From: Haloactinopolyspora alba
Lineage (GTDB): Bacteria > Actinomycetota > Actinomycetes > Jiangellales > Jiangellaceae
Direction of reading: 5' to 3'
DNA: 56,308 nucleotides
Assembly (NCBI RefSeq): GCF_003014555.1
Contig: NZ_PYGE01000028.1
Coordinates: 1-56,308, forward strand
Shown here: piece by piece, positions 32,749-40,257 of the stretch
Position numbering within the stretch: position 1 is the first letter of the stretch
Layout: the number at the start of each line of letters is the position of its first letter
Notes under the pieces: model-generated
Seen by the model: the letters and a program-made list of their open reading frames with translations, nothing else
Database searches by the model: none
What the model was told of the DNA's origin: nothing
Made by a program: the position numbers and the translations under genes

Positions 32749-34758
32749 TCACCCGGCCTCGATGTCGGGCGCGAGGTCGAGGCGACGCCACCGCAGCGGG
32801 CGGCCCTCGATGCGCTCGAGGTAGCCGGCCGTGGTCCACGCCTTGAGCCGGTCCGCGAGGGGCTGGCGGGACGTGAACTCGATGGCGGGGTCGAGCTGGA
32901 GCTGTTCGATGGTGGCTCCGTCCGGGTGGCGGGTGAGGGCGTCCCACACGGTGACGTCCTGCTGGCGGATGGGGTGCCCGTCCGGGAAGCGGCGCTGCAT
33001 CCGCACGGGTTCGACGGTGGGGTGGTCGGTGTCGGGGACGGCGGCCAGGTCGGGCCGGTCGTCGTCGAGGGTGTCGTCCGGGTCGTATGAGGCGACGGTC
33101 TCGGACAGGGTGATGCCGGGCAGGTCCGGGGCGGGCACCTTCGCGGCCGTGTCGGTGAGGGTGGCCAGGTCGTCGTCGGGCACGAAGAAAGCACGCATCA
33201 ACCTCGGGCGGGCCGTGCCGGCGGCGAGGTAGCCGAGGCCGCGCCGCTCGGGGTCGATGGTGGCGGCGTTGACGCCCGCGCCGTCGCCGAGGGCCATGCG
33301 GGAGCCGTCGCCGTCGGACATCCGCATCGCGAGGCGGTAGGTGAACCCGGCGCGCATGTCTCCGGTGAGGAGGTTCGCGGACGGGCGCTGCGTGTCGGCG
33401 ACGACGATGACGCCTACGGACCGGCCGACCTGGAGGATGTCGAGCAGCGCGGTCATGAACTTCTGCCCGGTCTCGGCGGTGGTCTCGAGGGTGAACCGGG
33501 CGAGCTCGTCGATGACGAGGACGATGAGGCCGAGGTCGTCGCCGCGCTGGACGTTGCGGTGGCGGCGCTCGCGCAGGATGCGCTGCCGCCGCGCCATGGT
33601 GCGGCGGAGGTCGTCGAGCAGGGCGAGCGCTGCCTCGGGGTTGCTGTCGACGTAGGCGGTCATGCGGGGCCGCCACCCGGGCAGTTCGGTGATCTTCCCG
33701 TCGAGGCCCCACAGGGACACGCAGGGGTCGAGCGCGGCCGCGGCGGTGATCATGCTGAGCACGTTGGACTTGCCGGAGCCGGACTCGCCGGCGATGAGGA
33801 CGTGCCGCTCGATCAGGTTGAGCGGGGTGAGGTCGCCGGCCCGGTTGAGGCCGAGGGGCATGCCGTCGTACAGGTCGGTGCGGTTGCTGCCGAGCCAGGG
33901 CCACGGGGTGGGGTTGGCGAGCAGGTCCTTGGTGTGGACGAGCACGCGGACGCGGGATGCCTTGCGGGTGTCCTCCAGCACCTCGACGTCGTCGACGCCG
34001 ACGTCGAGCATGCCCGCCAGGTCCGGGCCCTTGGTGTCGGCCACGGTGCGGCCGTTCTTCCCGGGCGGCAGGATGAGCGTCTGCGCGTACCCGGACGCGA
34101 TGCGCTCGCGGGTGCCAGCCCAGGCGGCGCCCGCGAGACCGAGGGGCTTGAACGGGTCCTCGACGGCGGGCGCGGCGTCCGGGACGAGGTGGCCGGGCAG
34201 GTTCACCTCGACGTGGCGCGGGTCGCGCCGGGTGAGCAGCCACGGCCAGTACACGACCCCGACCGCGGTGGCGAGGACGAGCAGCACGAGATAGGCGGGC
34301 CAGGACGGGCCGGTGGCGGTGACCCATGCGGCCCAGGCGAGGAGTAGCGCCGCGCCGACGGCCGCGCCGAGGACCGCGCGGGAGCGTTCCCCACCGCGCT
34401 TCGCGGCGAGGTACGCGACGACGGCCGCGCCGGCGGCGGGCAGTCCGTAGACGCCGAGCGCCTGGGTCTGCGCGGCCGCGCCGGCCGCCATGTGGTGCAC
34501 GGCTGTCAGGCCGAGCAGGCCGTGCCCGGCGGTGTACGGGACCAGCTCGGCGCGGAATCGCCATGCGGCGCGCCCGGTGGCGCGGCTCGCGACGGCGGTT
34601 CCGTGCGCGGTGGCGCGCCCGGCGCGGACGGAACCTCGTCCGGTGGCGCGGGCGGCGCGCGCCGTCGTGGCGCGCGCCTTGGCGCGGCGCTGGTCGGGTG
34701 TGAACCGGGTGGGGTCGGAACGGTCGGGCGCGAGCTTGACGACCGTAGGCTGTGCCAC
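32749..34758 (-). CDS. TraB-like FtsK/SpoIIIE DNA translocase
   Basis: 669 residues from GTG 34758 with GGAGG upstream. The basic N-terminus is followed by membrane spans (LPAAGAAVVAYLAA, AVLGAAVGAALLLAWAAWV, YLVLLVLATAVGVVYWPWLL). The motor domain has Walker A IAGESGSGKSN, Walker B LIVLVIDELARF and GVIVVADTQRPSANLL. A C-terminal winged-helix-like part (DALTRHPDGATIEQLQLDP, LKAWTTAGYLERIEG) could read DNA motifs. In actinobacterial plasmids such proteins alone pump double-stranded DNA between mycelial cells. Presence beside an SpdB-like gene supports a transfer role; chromosome-type segregation is an alternative. Confidence 0.85.
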   Translation of the reverse strand: MAQPTVVKLAPDRSDPTRFTPDQRRAKARATTARAARATGRGSVRAGRATAHGTAVASRATGRAAWRFRAELVPYTAGHGLLGLTAVHHMAAGAAAQTQALGVYGLPAAGAAVVAYLAAKRGGERSRAVLGAAVGAALLLAWAAWVTATGPSWPAYLVLLVLATAVGVVYWPWLLTRRDPRHVEVNLPGHLVPDAAPAVEDPFKPLGLAGAAWAGTRERIASGYAQTLILPPGKNGRTVADTKGPDLAGMLDVGVDDVEVLEDTRKASRVRVLVHTKDLLANPTPWPWLGSNRTDLYDGMPLGLNRAGDLTPLNLIERHVLIAGESGSGKSNVLSMITAAAALDPCVSLWGLDGKITELPGWRPRMTAYVDSNPEAALALLDDLRRTMARRQRILRERRHRNVQRGDDLGLIVLVIDELARFTLETTAETGQKFMTALLDILQVGRSVGVIVVADTQRPSANLLTGDMRAGFTYRLAMRMSDGDGSRMALGDGAGVNAATIDPERRGLGYLAAGTARPRLMRAFFVPDDDLATLTDTAAKVPAPDLPGITLSETVASYDPDDTLDDDRPDLAAVPDTDHPTVEPVRMQRRFPDGHPIRQQDVTVWDALTRHPDGATIEQLQLDPAIEFTSRQPLADRLKAWTTAGYLERIEGRPLRWRRLDLAPDIEAG

Positions 34759-34792
34759 GGCAGACCTCCGGGGGTCTCGGAGTGTTCTGTCA

Positions 34793-34834
34793 GCCCGCGC
34801 CCCGGCGTGCCTCCAAGCGGACCGGGGCGCGGGC
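34793..34834. promoter_or_regulatory. Leader hairpin upstream of the translocase
   Basis: Perfect 13-bp arms GCCCGCGCCCCGG with a 16-base loop, 35 bases before the GTG start. It would fold in the mRNA leader and could attenuate expression. Confidence 0.5.
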
Positions 34835-34859
34835 ACCTTCACTAGGAACAGGGTAGATC

Positions 34860-34895
34860 GTAGACATGTAGATATCTACACATCTACATGTCTAC
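34860..34895. promoter_or_regulatory. Nested palindromic operator of the divergent transfer genes
   Basis: Perfect 14-bp inverted arms GTAGACATGTAGAT (34860-34873) and complement (34882-34895), plus a nested perfect palindrome TGTAGATATCTACA (34868-34881). It is AT-rich and sits between the minus-strand translocase and the plus-strand RHH gene. The RHH protein encoded next door is the natural candidate to bind here. Confidence 0.75.
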
Positions 34896-34930
34896 ACTGA
34901 TGCGACACGAACAATCGAGGAGGCCCGCCG

Positions 34931-35119
34931 ATGGGCGAAGGATCGGACCAGGGCGACGGACGTCCGGCCGAACCGCCGCGTCAGACGAGGGCGCTCAACA
35001 TCAACATCACGGCCGAGCTCCACAAGCGGGCCGGTCGCTACCGCGTCGACACGGGGGTCACGTTGACGGCGCAGGTCGAGGAAGCGCTCGCAGAATGGCT
35101 CACCCGGAAGGGGTACTGA
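34931..35119 (+). CDS. Ribbon-helix-helix regulator of the transfer module
   Basis: 62 residues, ATG 34931 with GGAGG upstream. LNINITAELHKRAGRYRVDTGVTLTAQVEEALAEWL is a clear strand-helix-helix pattern of CopG/ParG-type proteins. First gene of the plus-strand transfer operon, immediately after the palindromic operator, so probably an autorepressor of both divergent units. Confidence 0.75.
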   Translation: MGEGSDQGDGRPAEPPRQTRALNINITAELHKRAGRYRVDTGVTLTAQVEEALAEWLTRKGY

Positions 35120-35121
35120 CC

Positions 35122-36036
35122 GTGGCAGACGCGCAGGGCGCGACTATCCACCCCAGGTTTCTCAAGGCTGGCCCGTGGTCTCTGGCCGTCATCACGGCCG
35201 CACTGTTCGGGCTGTCGTTCGTCACCAGCTACCGGGCCTTGTACGAGTACGGGCTCGAACTCGGCTTCGACCAGTCGTTCGCGATCGCGTTCCCGCTCGT
35301 GCTGGACGCCGTGACCATCGTCCTCGCGGTGGCGCTGCTCCTCGAGCGGGCGCTCGGCCGGCGGGGCATCACCATCGGTGGTCGGCATCTGCCGCTGCCG
35401 TCGTGGCCGCTGCTCGCCCTGTGGGCGTACTTCGCCGGGTCGATCGCCGGGAACGTCGGCCACGCTCCGGAGCTGCTGGCCGCGCAGCTCGTCGCGGCGG
35501 TCCCGCCCGTCAGCTCGATGCTTACGTTCCACCTCCTCCTCCGGCTCCTGGACCGGGTGACCGCGCTGCGCGCCGTGGCCGAGTCGTACGAGGACCGACA
35601 GCTCGAGGCGCAGGAACGCGCGGCGCGGCGAGCGGCGCGACGCAGCGCGGTCAAGGCGACCCGGAAGCAACAGCAGCCGGCGCAGGAGGCGCAGCCCCAG
35701 ACCGCGCCGGCGGCCGCGGAAGGCGCGGAGCGCGTCGACGAGAGCGCGCCGAGTGTGCCCGCGCCGACCGTCGAGGAGGCCGCGCCGAGCGCGGCCGCGG
35801 AGGCCGATGGCGCGCTCCAACCGGACCGCGCCGAGGCTCCGGTGCGGCGCGGGAATCAGCGCGCCGAGGCGTGGGAGTGGTACCAGGCGCGGCGCGCCGA
35901 GAGCGGCGACAGGCCGAGCGCGCCGGAGCTGGCGCGGCACCTCGGATGCTCGGACGGGCAGGCGCGGAAGCTGCGCGCCTACTGCGACGACCGCTGGTCA
36001 GAGGAACGGCGCAGTAGTCTGCACGCCGTCCAGTGA
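35122..36036 (+). CDS. SpdB-like membrane protein (DUF2637) with C-terminal HTH
   Basis: 304 residues from GTG 35122, two bases after the RHH stop. Four membrane segments (WSLAVITAALFGLSFVTSY, FAIAFPLVLDAVTIVLAVALLLE, WPLLALWAYFAGSIAGNVGHAP, AAVPPVSSMLTFHLLLRLL) match the DUF2637/SpdB2 core. A long Ala/Glu/Pro linker and a C-terminal WEWYQARRAESGDRPSAPELARHLGCSDGQARKLR recognition domain follow. SpdB proteins assist intramycelial plasmid spread with TraB and can bind DNA. Confidence 0.85.
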   Translation: MADAQGATIHPRFLKAGPWSLAVITAALFGLSFVTSYRALYEYGLELGFDQSFAIAFPLVLDAVTIVLAVALLLERALGRRGITIGGRHLPLPSWPLLALWAYFAGSIAGNVGHAPELLAAQLVAAVPPVSSMLTFHLLLRLLDRVTALRAVAESYEDRQLEAQERAARRAARRSAVKATRKQQQPAQEAQPQTAPAAAEGAERVDESAPSVPAPTVEEAAPSAAAEADGALQPDRAEAPVRRGNQRAEAWEWYQARRAESGDRPSAPELARHLGCSDGQARKLRAYCDDRWSEERRSSLHAVQ

Positions 36037-36341
36037 CCGGCGCGCTGCGGGCGCGCCGGTCCGTCCGGCGCGGTTCGTCGAGGTGTCCGGTGGCGCGCTC
36101 GCCGGTGGAGTCGGGGCGCGCCGGACGGGCGCGCTCGGCGCGTCGCTGATGGACGAACTCGGCGCGGTGGTTCTCGGTTCGCGCCGCGCCTGACAGGTCC
36201 CCCGGAACGCAGAAAGGCCCCCGCGCCGTGTGTGGCGCGGGGGCCTTTCCGGCGTACCGAGGTCCGGGTATGCCCCCGGGGTCCTCGGCCCCCTTCCGAC
36301 CGCTCCGAAGCGGCCAGCGTCGGTCCCGAGTATAGGCGGGG
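36037..36341. other. 305-base gap with terminator, no supported gene
   Basis: Between converging spdB-like and antitoxin genes. It holds a strong terminator (36213-36248), further CCGAGG/CCTCGG partial pairing near 36257-36290, and repeated GGCGCGC-type words in the first 150 bases. No reading frame with a ribosome site is convincing. Confidence 0.6.
36213..36248. terminator. Bidirectional rho-independent-type terminator
   Basis: Perfect 15-bp stem AAAGGCCCCCGCGCC with a 6-base loop; A and T runs at both ends let it work for both converging operons. Confidence 0.85.
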
Positions 36342-36695
36342 TCAGCGGATGGTGACGGTGTGGCCGGGGAAGTCCGCCACCAGGCGGACGCGGCCGCCGA
36401 GGGCGTCGACGTAGCGGCTGATGGTGTCCACCTCGGTGTGGGCCAGGTCGGCGGACTCGAGGATGCTGATGCGCTTCTGGCTGACTCCCATCTCCTTGGC
36501 CAGCTCGGTCTGGGTGCGGCCCTGGGCCTTGCGGATCTCGGCCAGGTGGTAGGCGGCGACCTCGGCGTCAAGCTGTGCCCGGGCCTCGGCCAGGGCCTCC
36601 GGGCTGATGTCCCGCTTGGCCTCCTCCGGGTGGTACACGACCCACGGACGGCCATCGGCGGTCCGGGGTGTGGTGTCGGCGGCGTTGGTGGTCAT
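36342..36695 (-). CDS. Antitoxin, XRE/HigA-like
   Basis: 117 residues from ATG 36695, overlapping the toxin stop (ATGA). The C-terminal HTH is AEIRKAQGRTQTELAKEMGVSQKRISILE, followed by VDTISRYVDALGGRVRLVADF as in HigA-type antitoxins. It neutralises the co-encoded toxin and represses the operon. Toxin-first order is the usual HigBA arrangement. Confidence 0.82.
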   Translation of the reverse strand: MTTNAADTTPRTADGRPWVVYHPEEAKRDISPEALAEARAQLDAEVAAYHLAEIRKAQGRTQTELAKEMGVSQKRISILESADLAHTEVDTISRYVDALGGRVRLVADFPGHTVTIR

Positions 36696-37042
36696 CGTCC
36701 CTCCTCCTCCATCGCTTCCAGCCACTCGTCATAGCGAGTGTCCGCGACCTTGATGGCGGTCTTGTACCAGCGGTTCCACTCCCCTCGCTTGTCGCCGCCC
36801 ACCAGGAGGATGGCGCGTCGCTTGGGGTCGAACACGAACAGCACGCGGATGGTGCGTGCTCGAAGCTCTTTCATGTTGTGGTGGCGGCTGTTCTTGATCG
36901 TGTCGACGACCGGGCGGCCGAGGCCTGGACCGTCCTGGCCCAGGCGGTCCAGTGCGTCGGCCATGAGGGCGGCGTCGGCCTCGTCCAGACCTTTCCGCCA
37001 CTCGGCGACGTCGGGATGCTGGATGATCGTCCACACATCCAC
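36692..37042 (-). CDS. Toxin, HigB/RelE-superfamily (Gp49-like)
   Basis: 116 residues from GTG 37042, chosen because GGAGG lies eight bases upstream. WRKGLDEADAALMADALDRLGQDGPGLGRPVVDTIKNSRHHNMKELR, then RVLFVFDPKRRAILLVGGDKRG and WYKTAIKVADTRYDEWL, match the Gp49/HigB-like ribosome-dependent mRNA interferase family. As an addiction pair it would stabilise a plasmid prophage or act in defence. Confidence 0.82.
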   Translation of the reverse strand: MDVWTIIQHPDVAEWRKGLDEADAALMADALDRLGQDGPGLGRPVVDTIKNSRHHNMKELRARTIRVLFVFDPKRRAILLVGGDKRGEWNRWYKTAIKVADTRYDEWLEAMEEEGR

Positions 37043-37074
37043 AGGATATACCTCCGATGGTATTTCGCCCACTG

Positions 37075-37152
37075 TGTCACGTCACGCCACACGGCACACA
37101 ACAGCCGTCACCCCGCTGAGGACGGCCCTCGGCGGGGTGACGTGACGTGACA
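37075..37152. promoter_or_regulatory. Nested inverted repeats upstream of the toxin-antitoxin operon
   Basis: Outer perfect 12-bp arms TGTCACGTCACG (37075-37086) and complement (37141-37152) enclose inner arms GTCACCCCGC (37107-37116) and complement (37132-37141). The GTGAC word repeats in tandem. It may combine the terminator of the preceding operon with the TA operator. Confidence 0.55.
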
Positions 37153-37159
37153 TGGGCCT

Positions 37160-37294
37160 TCAGAGCTTCCGGAGGAAGCGGGCCAGGCCGCGGTGAGCGG
37201 CTCGACGGGTGCGGCGTTTGGCGTACGCGCTGGGGCCACGGGACGCAGCCTGTACGTCGCCCTTGACCCGTAGGGCTTTGAACAGCCATCGCAT
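37160..37294 (-). CDS. Small highly basic protein, 44 aa
   Basis: ATG 37294, three bases before the upstream stop. MRWLFKALRVKGDVQAASRG then AKRRTRRAAHRGLARFLRKL: about one third Arg/Lys, suggesting nucleic-acid or membrane binding. Last gene of the cassette 4 operon. Confidence 0.5.
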   Translation of the reverse strand: MRWLFKALRVKGDVQAASRGPSAYAKRRTRRAAHRGLARFLRKL

Positions 37295-37296
37295 GG

Positions 37297-37638
37297 TCAG
37301 GCATCCTCTCGCGTCGTGTCGAGGTGGGCCAGTGCGGCATCTGCCGCGACACGCACGGGGCAGGGCCAGGCGACCGGCTCCGGTGCATGGACACGCGTGC
37401 AGTCGTCCACTTCCTCGGCGTCGTAGCAACAGGGCCGAGACGGCCGGCTGCATGCCCGGCACCGACCGTCAGGCACCCAGTGGTTGGCGATCACCGTGCC
37501 CTCGTAGTTCTCGCGGACACGGAGCATGTTCCCCTCAGCGTGGGTGACGGCGAGCTCGCGGAGCTGGGCCACGGTCTCGGTCACGTCGGACCGGGGACGG
37601 GTTTCCGGGCCCCGGTCGCGGGTGCTGGCGGCGGTCAT
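37297..37638 (-). CDS. Cys-rich early protein, 113 aa
   Basis: ATG 37638. Helical N-terminal half (ETVAQLRELAVTHAEG), then CRACSRPSRPCCYDAEEVDDCTRVH, a probable zinc-binding cluster. Overlaps both neighbours by a few bases. One of many small CXXC proteins in the early region; function unknown. Confidence 0.55.
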   Translation of the reverse strand: MTAASTRDRGPETRPRSDVTETVAQLRELAVTHAEGNMLRVRENYEGTVIANHWVPDGRCRACSRPSRPCCYDAEEVDDCTRVHAPEPVAWPCPVRVAADAALAHLDTTREDA

Positions 37639-37931
37639 GGCGTGCTCTCGCCTGTCGGCTCGTCCATGGCCTCGTCGACGCGCTTCTTGATCAGGTTGAA
37701 GGTGTCGCGGCCGGGATGTTTCCCGGCGGTGACCACCTTGGTCGAGTGCACGGCGTCGAGCACCGCGTCGAGGGACCGCTCGACCTGGCGGCGGCGGTTC
37801 CGCTCGAGGTGGGCTCGACGCTCGGCCGCGGCCGCCAGGGCACGGGCCTCGGACACCTTGGCGCGGGCCACGGCGATCACGGCGGCGTCGGCGGACGGGG
37901 CGACGTGCGGGTCCTGGGTGCTGGTGGTCAT
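37635..37931 (-). CDS. Coiled-coil early protein, 98 aa
   Basis: ATG 37931 within the overlap ATGA. AKVSEARALAAAAERRAHLERNRRRQVERSLDAVLDAV is a strongly predicted coiled coil with a basic face. Function unknown. Confidence 0.5.
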   Translation of the reverse strand: MTTSTQDPHVAPSADAAVIAVARAKVSEARALAAAAERRAHLERNRRRQVERSLDAVLDAVHSTKVVTAGKHPGRDTFNLIKKRVDEAMDEPTGESTP

Positions 37932-38080
37932 GAGGTTGCCTCCTGGCAGACGTGCGACGCGGGGGCGTCGGCCGGTGTGGGCGGCTCGTCTGGCGGGTTG
38001 GATACGAACAGGGCGATGCCGAGGACGAGGCCGGCGAGGTGGTGGCGTTGGATGCGGCGGCGGAGTCGGGGACGCTTCAT
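37928..38080 (-). CDS. Small basic membrane protein, 50 aa
   Basis: ATG 38080 with GGGAGGA upstream; the stop overlaps the next ATG. The basic start MKRPRLRRRIQRHHL precedes a membrane span LAGLVLGIALFVSN and a short Pro-rich exterior. Typical of phage small inner-membrane proteins. Confidence 0.55.
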   Translation of the reverse strand: MKRPRLRRRIQRHHLAGLVLGIALFVSNPPDEPPTPADAPASHVCQEATS

Positions 38081-38158
38081 GGGGTCCTCCCTGGGTTGAG
38101 GCCGGCGAGGGTCGGGGTGGGGGGGGAAGCTGTCACCCGACCCCCGCCGGGGCCTGTG

Positions 38159-38494
38159 TCAGGCCGAGATGATCCGGGGACGGACGCGGTAGTGCTGGCT
38201 GCACCCGAAGGTGAGCTGGCGGCGGTGGTCGTGCGCCTCTTCGCGGGTGTCGAACGTGACGATCTCCTGCCACGCGGCACCACCGTGATCGCGGCCTTCC
38301 ACGACGTAGACCTTCTTGGCCGGGTGCGGGGAGCCGGGTTTGAGGTTGTCCAGGCGGGCGAGGAACAGCGGGGCGTTGCCGGGACCGCGGACGTAGGCGC
38401 GGTCGCCCTGGATGCTGTCGACGGTCCCCCACTGGCCGCTGGCCGTGTCGGTGACGACGGTGCCGCGGCCGGGGACGGGAGTGCTGTCGGTCAT
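38159..38494 (-). CDS. Early protein with SH3/KOW-like N-terminus, 111 aa
   Basis: First gene after cassette 4, ATG 38494. GRGTVVTDTASGQWGTVDSIQGDRAYVRG reads as a small SH3/KOW barrel, then KKVYVVEGRDHGG and WQEIVTFDTREEAHDHRRQL. Function unknown. Confidence 0.55.
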   Translation of the reverse strand: MTDSTPVPGRGTVVTDTASGQWGTVDSIQGDRAYVRGPGNAPLFLARLDNLKPGSPHPAKKVYVVEGRDHGGAAWQEIVTFDTREEAHDHRRQLTFGCSQHYRVRPRIISA

Positions 38495-38518
38495 GGTGTC
38501 CTCCTGGGAAGTGGTGCA

Positions 38519-38570
38519 GTTGTGCTGACAGGAGAAACACTACCCGACTGTCTAGACGTATGTCTAGACG
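38519..38570 (-). promoter_or_regulatory. Early promoter-operator-leader cassette 4
   Basis: GTCTAGAC at 38550-38557 and 38562-38569, TAGTGT, TGTCAGCACAAC leader and CCCAGGAGG before ATG 38494. Confidence 0.8.
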
Positions 38571-38616
38571 ATTGCGGAGATTCGTTCACACCGGGGTTCT
38601 TGGCTGACCCCGGGGG

Positions 38617-38674
38617 GCGGTGGCGGCGGGCTCCATGTCGCGCCGGTGGAGAGGCCGGCACCCGCCGCCACCGC
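38617..38674. terminator. Terminator-like hairpin after the secreted-protein gene
   Basis: Perfect 14-bp arms GCGGTGGCGGCGGG and complement around a 30-base loop that itself holds a GCCGG/CCGGC pairing. Ends the ssb operon before cassette 4. Confidence 0.65.
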
Positions 38675-38690
38675 GTCTATGGGCGGCCCG

Positions 38691-38936
38691 TCAGCTGGCG
38701 GTCGCGAACGTGACGGTCGCGGGCTGGGTCACCGGCTCGGACTCGTCCGGCTCCCACGTGCACTCGTAGCCGAAGTAGATCGGAGTGCCGTCAGGCAGCT
38801 CGCCGACGTACGCCGGACCGCAGACCCACTCCCCTCCCTCGTTGGCCTGGGCGGCGGGTGCGGCCGTGGCGGCCACGCCGAGGGCGAGTCCGATACCGGC
38901 GAGCGCGGTGGCGGTGCGGGTGATGATCTTGCGCAT
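38691..38936 (-). CDS. Small secreted protein, 81 aa
   Basis: ATG 38936 with AAGGAGG upstream. A clear Sec signal peptide: MRKIITRTATALAGIGLALGV, cleavage after APAAQA. The mature 50-residue part has two Cys (WVCGPAYVG, YECTWEP) probably disulphide-linked, and ends VTFATAS. It is translated downstream of ssb, odd company for a secreted product; envelope modification of the infected cell is possible. Confidence 0.7.
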   Translation of the reverse strand: MRKIITRTATALAGIGLALGVAATAAPAAQANEGGEWVCGPAYVGELPDGTPIYFGYECTWEPDESEPVTQPATVTFATAS

Positions 38937-39000
38937 AGTGGTTGCCCTCCTTGGGCGTCTACAGGCGGGCCGGGTGCCTGCCTGTGGTCTTGGGGTGGGG

Positions 39001-39513
39001 TCAGAACGGCGGTTCTTCGGGCGGGGTGCTGCCCGGGCCGGTCCCCCACGGGTCCGCGCCCTGCTGGCGCGGGGCGGGCTGGCTGCTCCACGGGTCCGCC
39101 GCCGGGGCCTGCTGCGCGCCTCCGCCGTACCCGCCGCTGCCGCCGTTGCGCTGCGTCTTGGCGACCTTCGCCGTGGCGTAGCGCAGGGCGGGGCCGATCT
39201 CGTCGAGCTCCATCTCGACGACGGTCCGCTTCTCCCCCTCGCGGGTCTCGAACGAACGCTGCCGCAGCCGGCCCTGGGCGATGACGCGCATGCCCTTGGA
39301 CAGGGACTCGGCGACGTTCTCGGCGACCTGCCGCCACACCGAGCAGCGCATGAACAGGGCGTCGCCGTCTTTCCACGTGTTGCTCTGCTTGTCGAAGGTG
39401 CGCGGTGTCGAGGCGATGGTGAAATTCGCGACGGCCGCGCCGCTGGGGGTGAACCGCAGCTCGGGGTCGTCGGTGAGGTTGCCGACGATGGTGAGGACGG
39501 TCTCGCCTGCCAT
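39001..39513 (-). CDS. ssb: Single-stranded DNA-binding protein
   Basis: 170 residues, ATG 39513. OB-fold motifs [60 protein letters not shown] and a Gly/Gln-rich tail ending PPEEPPF, the acidic tip used for protein contacts. Supports phage replication and recombination. Confidence 0.95.
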   Translation of the reverse strand: MAGETVLTIVGNLTDDPELRFTPSGAAVANFTIASTPRTFDKQSNTWKDGDALFMRCSVWRQVAENVAESLSKGMRVIAQGRLRQRSFETREGEKRTVVEMELDEIGPALRYATAKVAKTQRNGGSGGYGGGAQQAPAADPWSSQPAPRQQGADPWGTGPGSTPPEEPPF

Positions 39514-39514
39514 G

Positions 39515-39697
39515 TCAGGCCTCCGTTTCGGTGTCGTTGGCGTGAGCGTCCGCGGCTTCTTCGGCGGCCTCGAACGTGGTGTATCCGGCGCGTTCGTCCT
39601 CGCAGCCGGGTGTGAAGCACTGCCAGCCCCACGGGTTGCGGGGTTGGAGTTCGGCGTCGGCGAATACCTCGACGTCGTGTACGGGGACCCTGCGCAT
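39515..39697 (-). CDS. Small early protein, 60 aa
   Basis: ATG 39697 shares a base with the preceding stop; one base separates its stop from ssb. [28 protein letters not shown] and [12 protein letters not shown]: a mixed alpha/beta mini-domain with two Cys. Function unknown. Confidence 0.5.
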   Translation of the reverse strand: MRRVPVHDVEVFADAELQPRNPWGWQCFTPGCEDERAGYTTFEAAEEAADAHANDTETEA

Positions 39698-39936
39698 CAG
39701 AAGCACGCGTCGCAGGCGCAGTGGGGACGGATTGGCTTGCCGGGGCTGTTGCCGCCGCCGCAGCGGGGCGACGGCCAGTGCCGGGGTGCGAACCCTCCGG
39801 TCTGGCAGGTCGGGCACGCCTCGACGGCGGCGCGTGCGGCGGGGGTGGCTTCGAAGCTGGCGTAGGTGTAGCCGTCGGGCATCACCAGCTCGGCTGGTTC
39901 GGGTGCGGTCGTGGCGGAGGTGGCGGTGAGCTGCAT
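39697..39936 (-). CDS. Small zinc-finger early protein, 79 aa
   Basis: First gene after cassette 5, ATG 39936 with GGAAGGGCC upstream. CPTC then PRCGGG then HCACDACF form a probable zinc knuckle in the C-terminal half. Confidence 0.55.
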   Translation of the reverse strand: MQLTATSATTAPEPAELVMPDGYTYASFEATPAARAAVEACPTCQTGGFAPRHWPSPRCGGGNSPGKPIRPHCACDACF

Positions 39937-39997
39937 GGGAGGCCCTTCCCGGTGTTCAGGGGGTGGGGGGTCACATGCGACCCCCCGGGTGCGTGGT

Positions 39998-40060
39998 GTT
40001 GTGCTGACACAAGCGACACTACCCACTGCCTAGGCGTGTGTCTAGACGTACGCCTAGGCG
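39998..40060 (-). promoter_or_regulatory. Early promoter-operator-leader cassette 5 (three operator units)
   Basis: Three palindromes with exact 12-bp period: GCCTAGGC 40028-40035, GTCTAGAC 40040-40047, GCCTAGGC 40052-40059. The leader is a variant (TGTCAGCACAAC retained, neighbouring bases changed). Extra unit suggests stronger repression. Confidence 0.8.
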
Positions 40061-40068
40061 ATTCCAGC

Positions 40069-40257
40069 TCAGTTACCGCCTGGAGTGAGATCGAGCAGGT
40101 CTTCGAGCGCGTACAGTGCTCGCCGTTTCTCCCGGCCTCGCTCTTTCACGCCGTACCGGCGGACCCACTGCCGGACGGTGGCTGGCGCGACGCCGAAGTA
40201 GTGCGCGGCTGCGTAGGCGTCCACCAGCGTCAGATGTTGACCTTCGACGGTGGTCAC
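40069..40257 (-). CDS. MerR/excisionase-like HTH protein
   Basis: 62 residues from GTG 40257 (GTGA overlap). LVDAYAAAHYFGVAPATVRQWVRRYGV is a winged-helix HTH; YALEDLLDL is the usual wing/dimer ending. A small DNA-binding regulator or recombination directionality factor; no integrase partner is present. Confidence 0.7.
   Translation of the reverse strand: MTTVEGQHLTLVDAYAAAHYFGVAPATVRQWVRRYGVKERGREKRRALYALEDLLDLTPGGN

Noticed and set aside
32749-34758. Host FtsK chromosome-segregation protein
   Set aside because: At 669 residues with a different N-terminus, and paired with an SpdB-like gene and a plasmid-type operator, it fits the transfer translocase group better, though this cannot be proven by eye.
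37075-37152. CRISPR-like repeats
   Set aside because: Only nested inverted repeats, with no regularly spaced direct repeats and spacers. No CRISPR array was seen anywhere in the window.
40069-40257. Excisionase implying an integrase
   Set aside because: The HTH is also typical of general small regulators, and no integrase gene is present.
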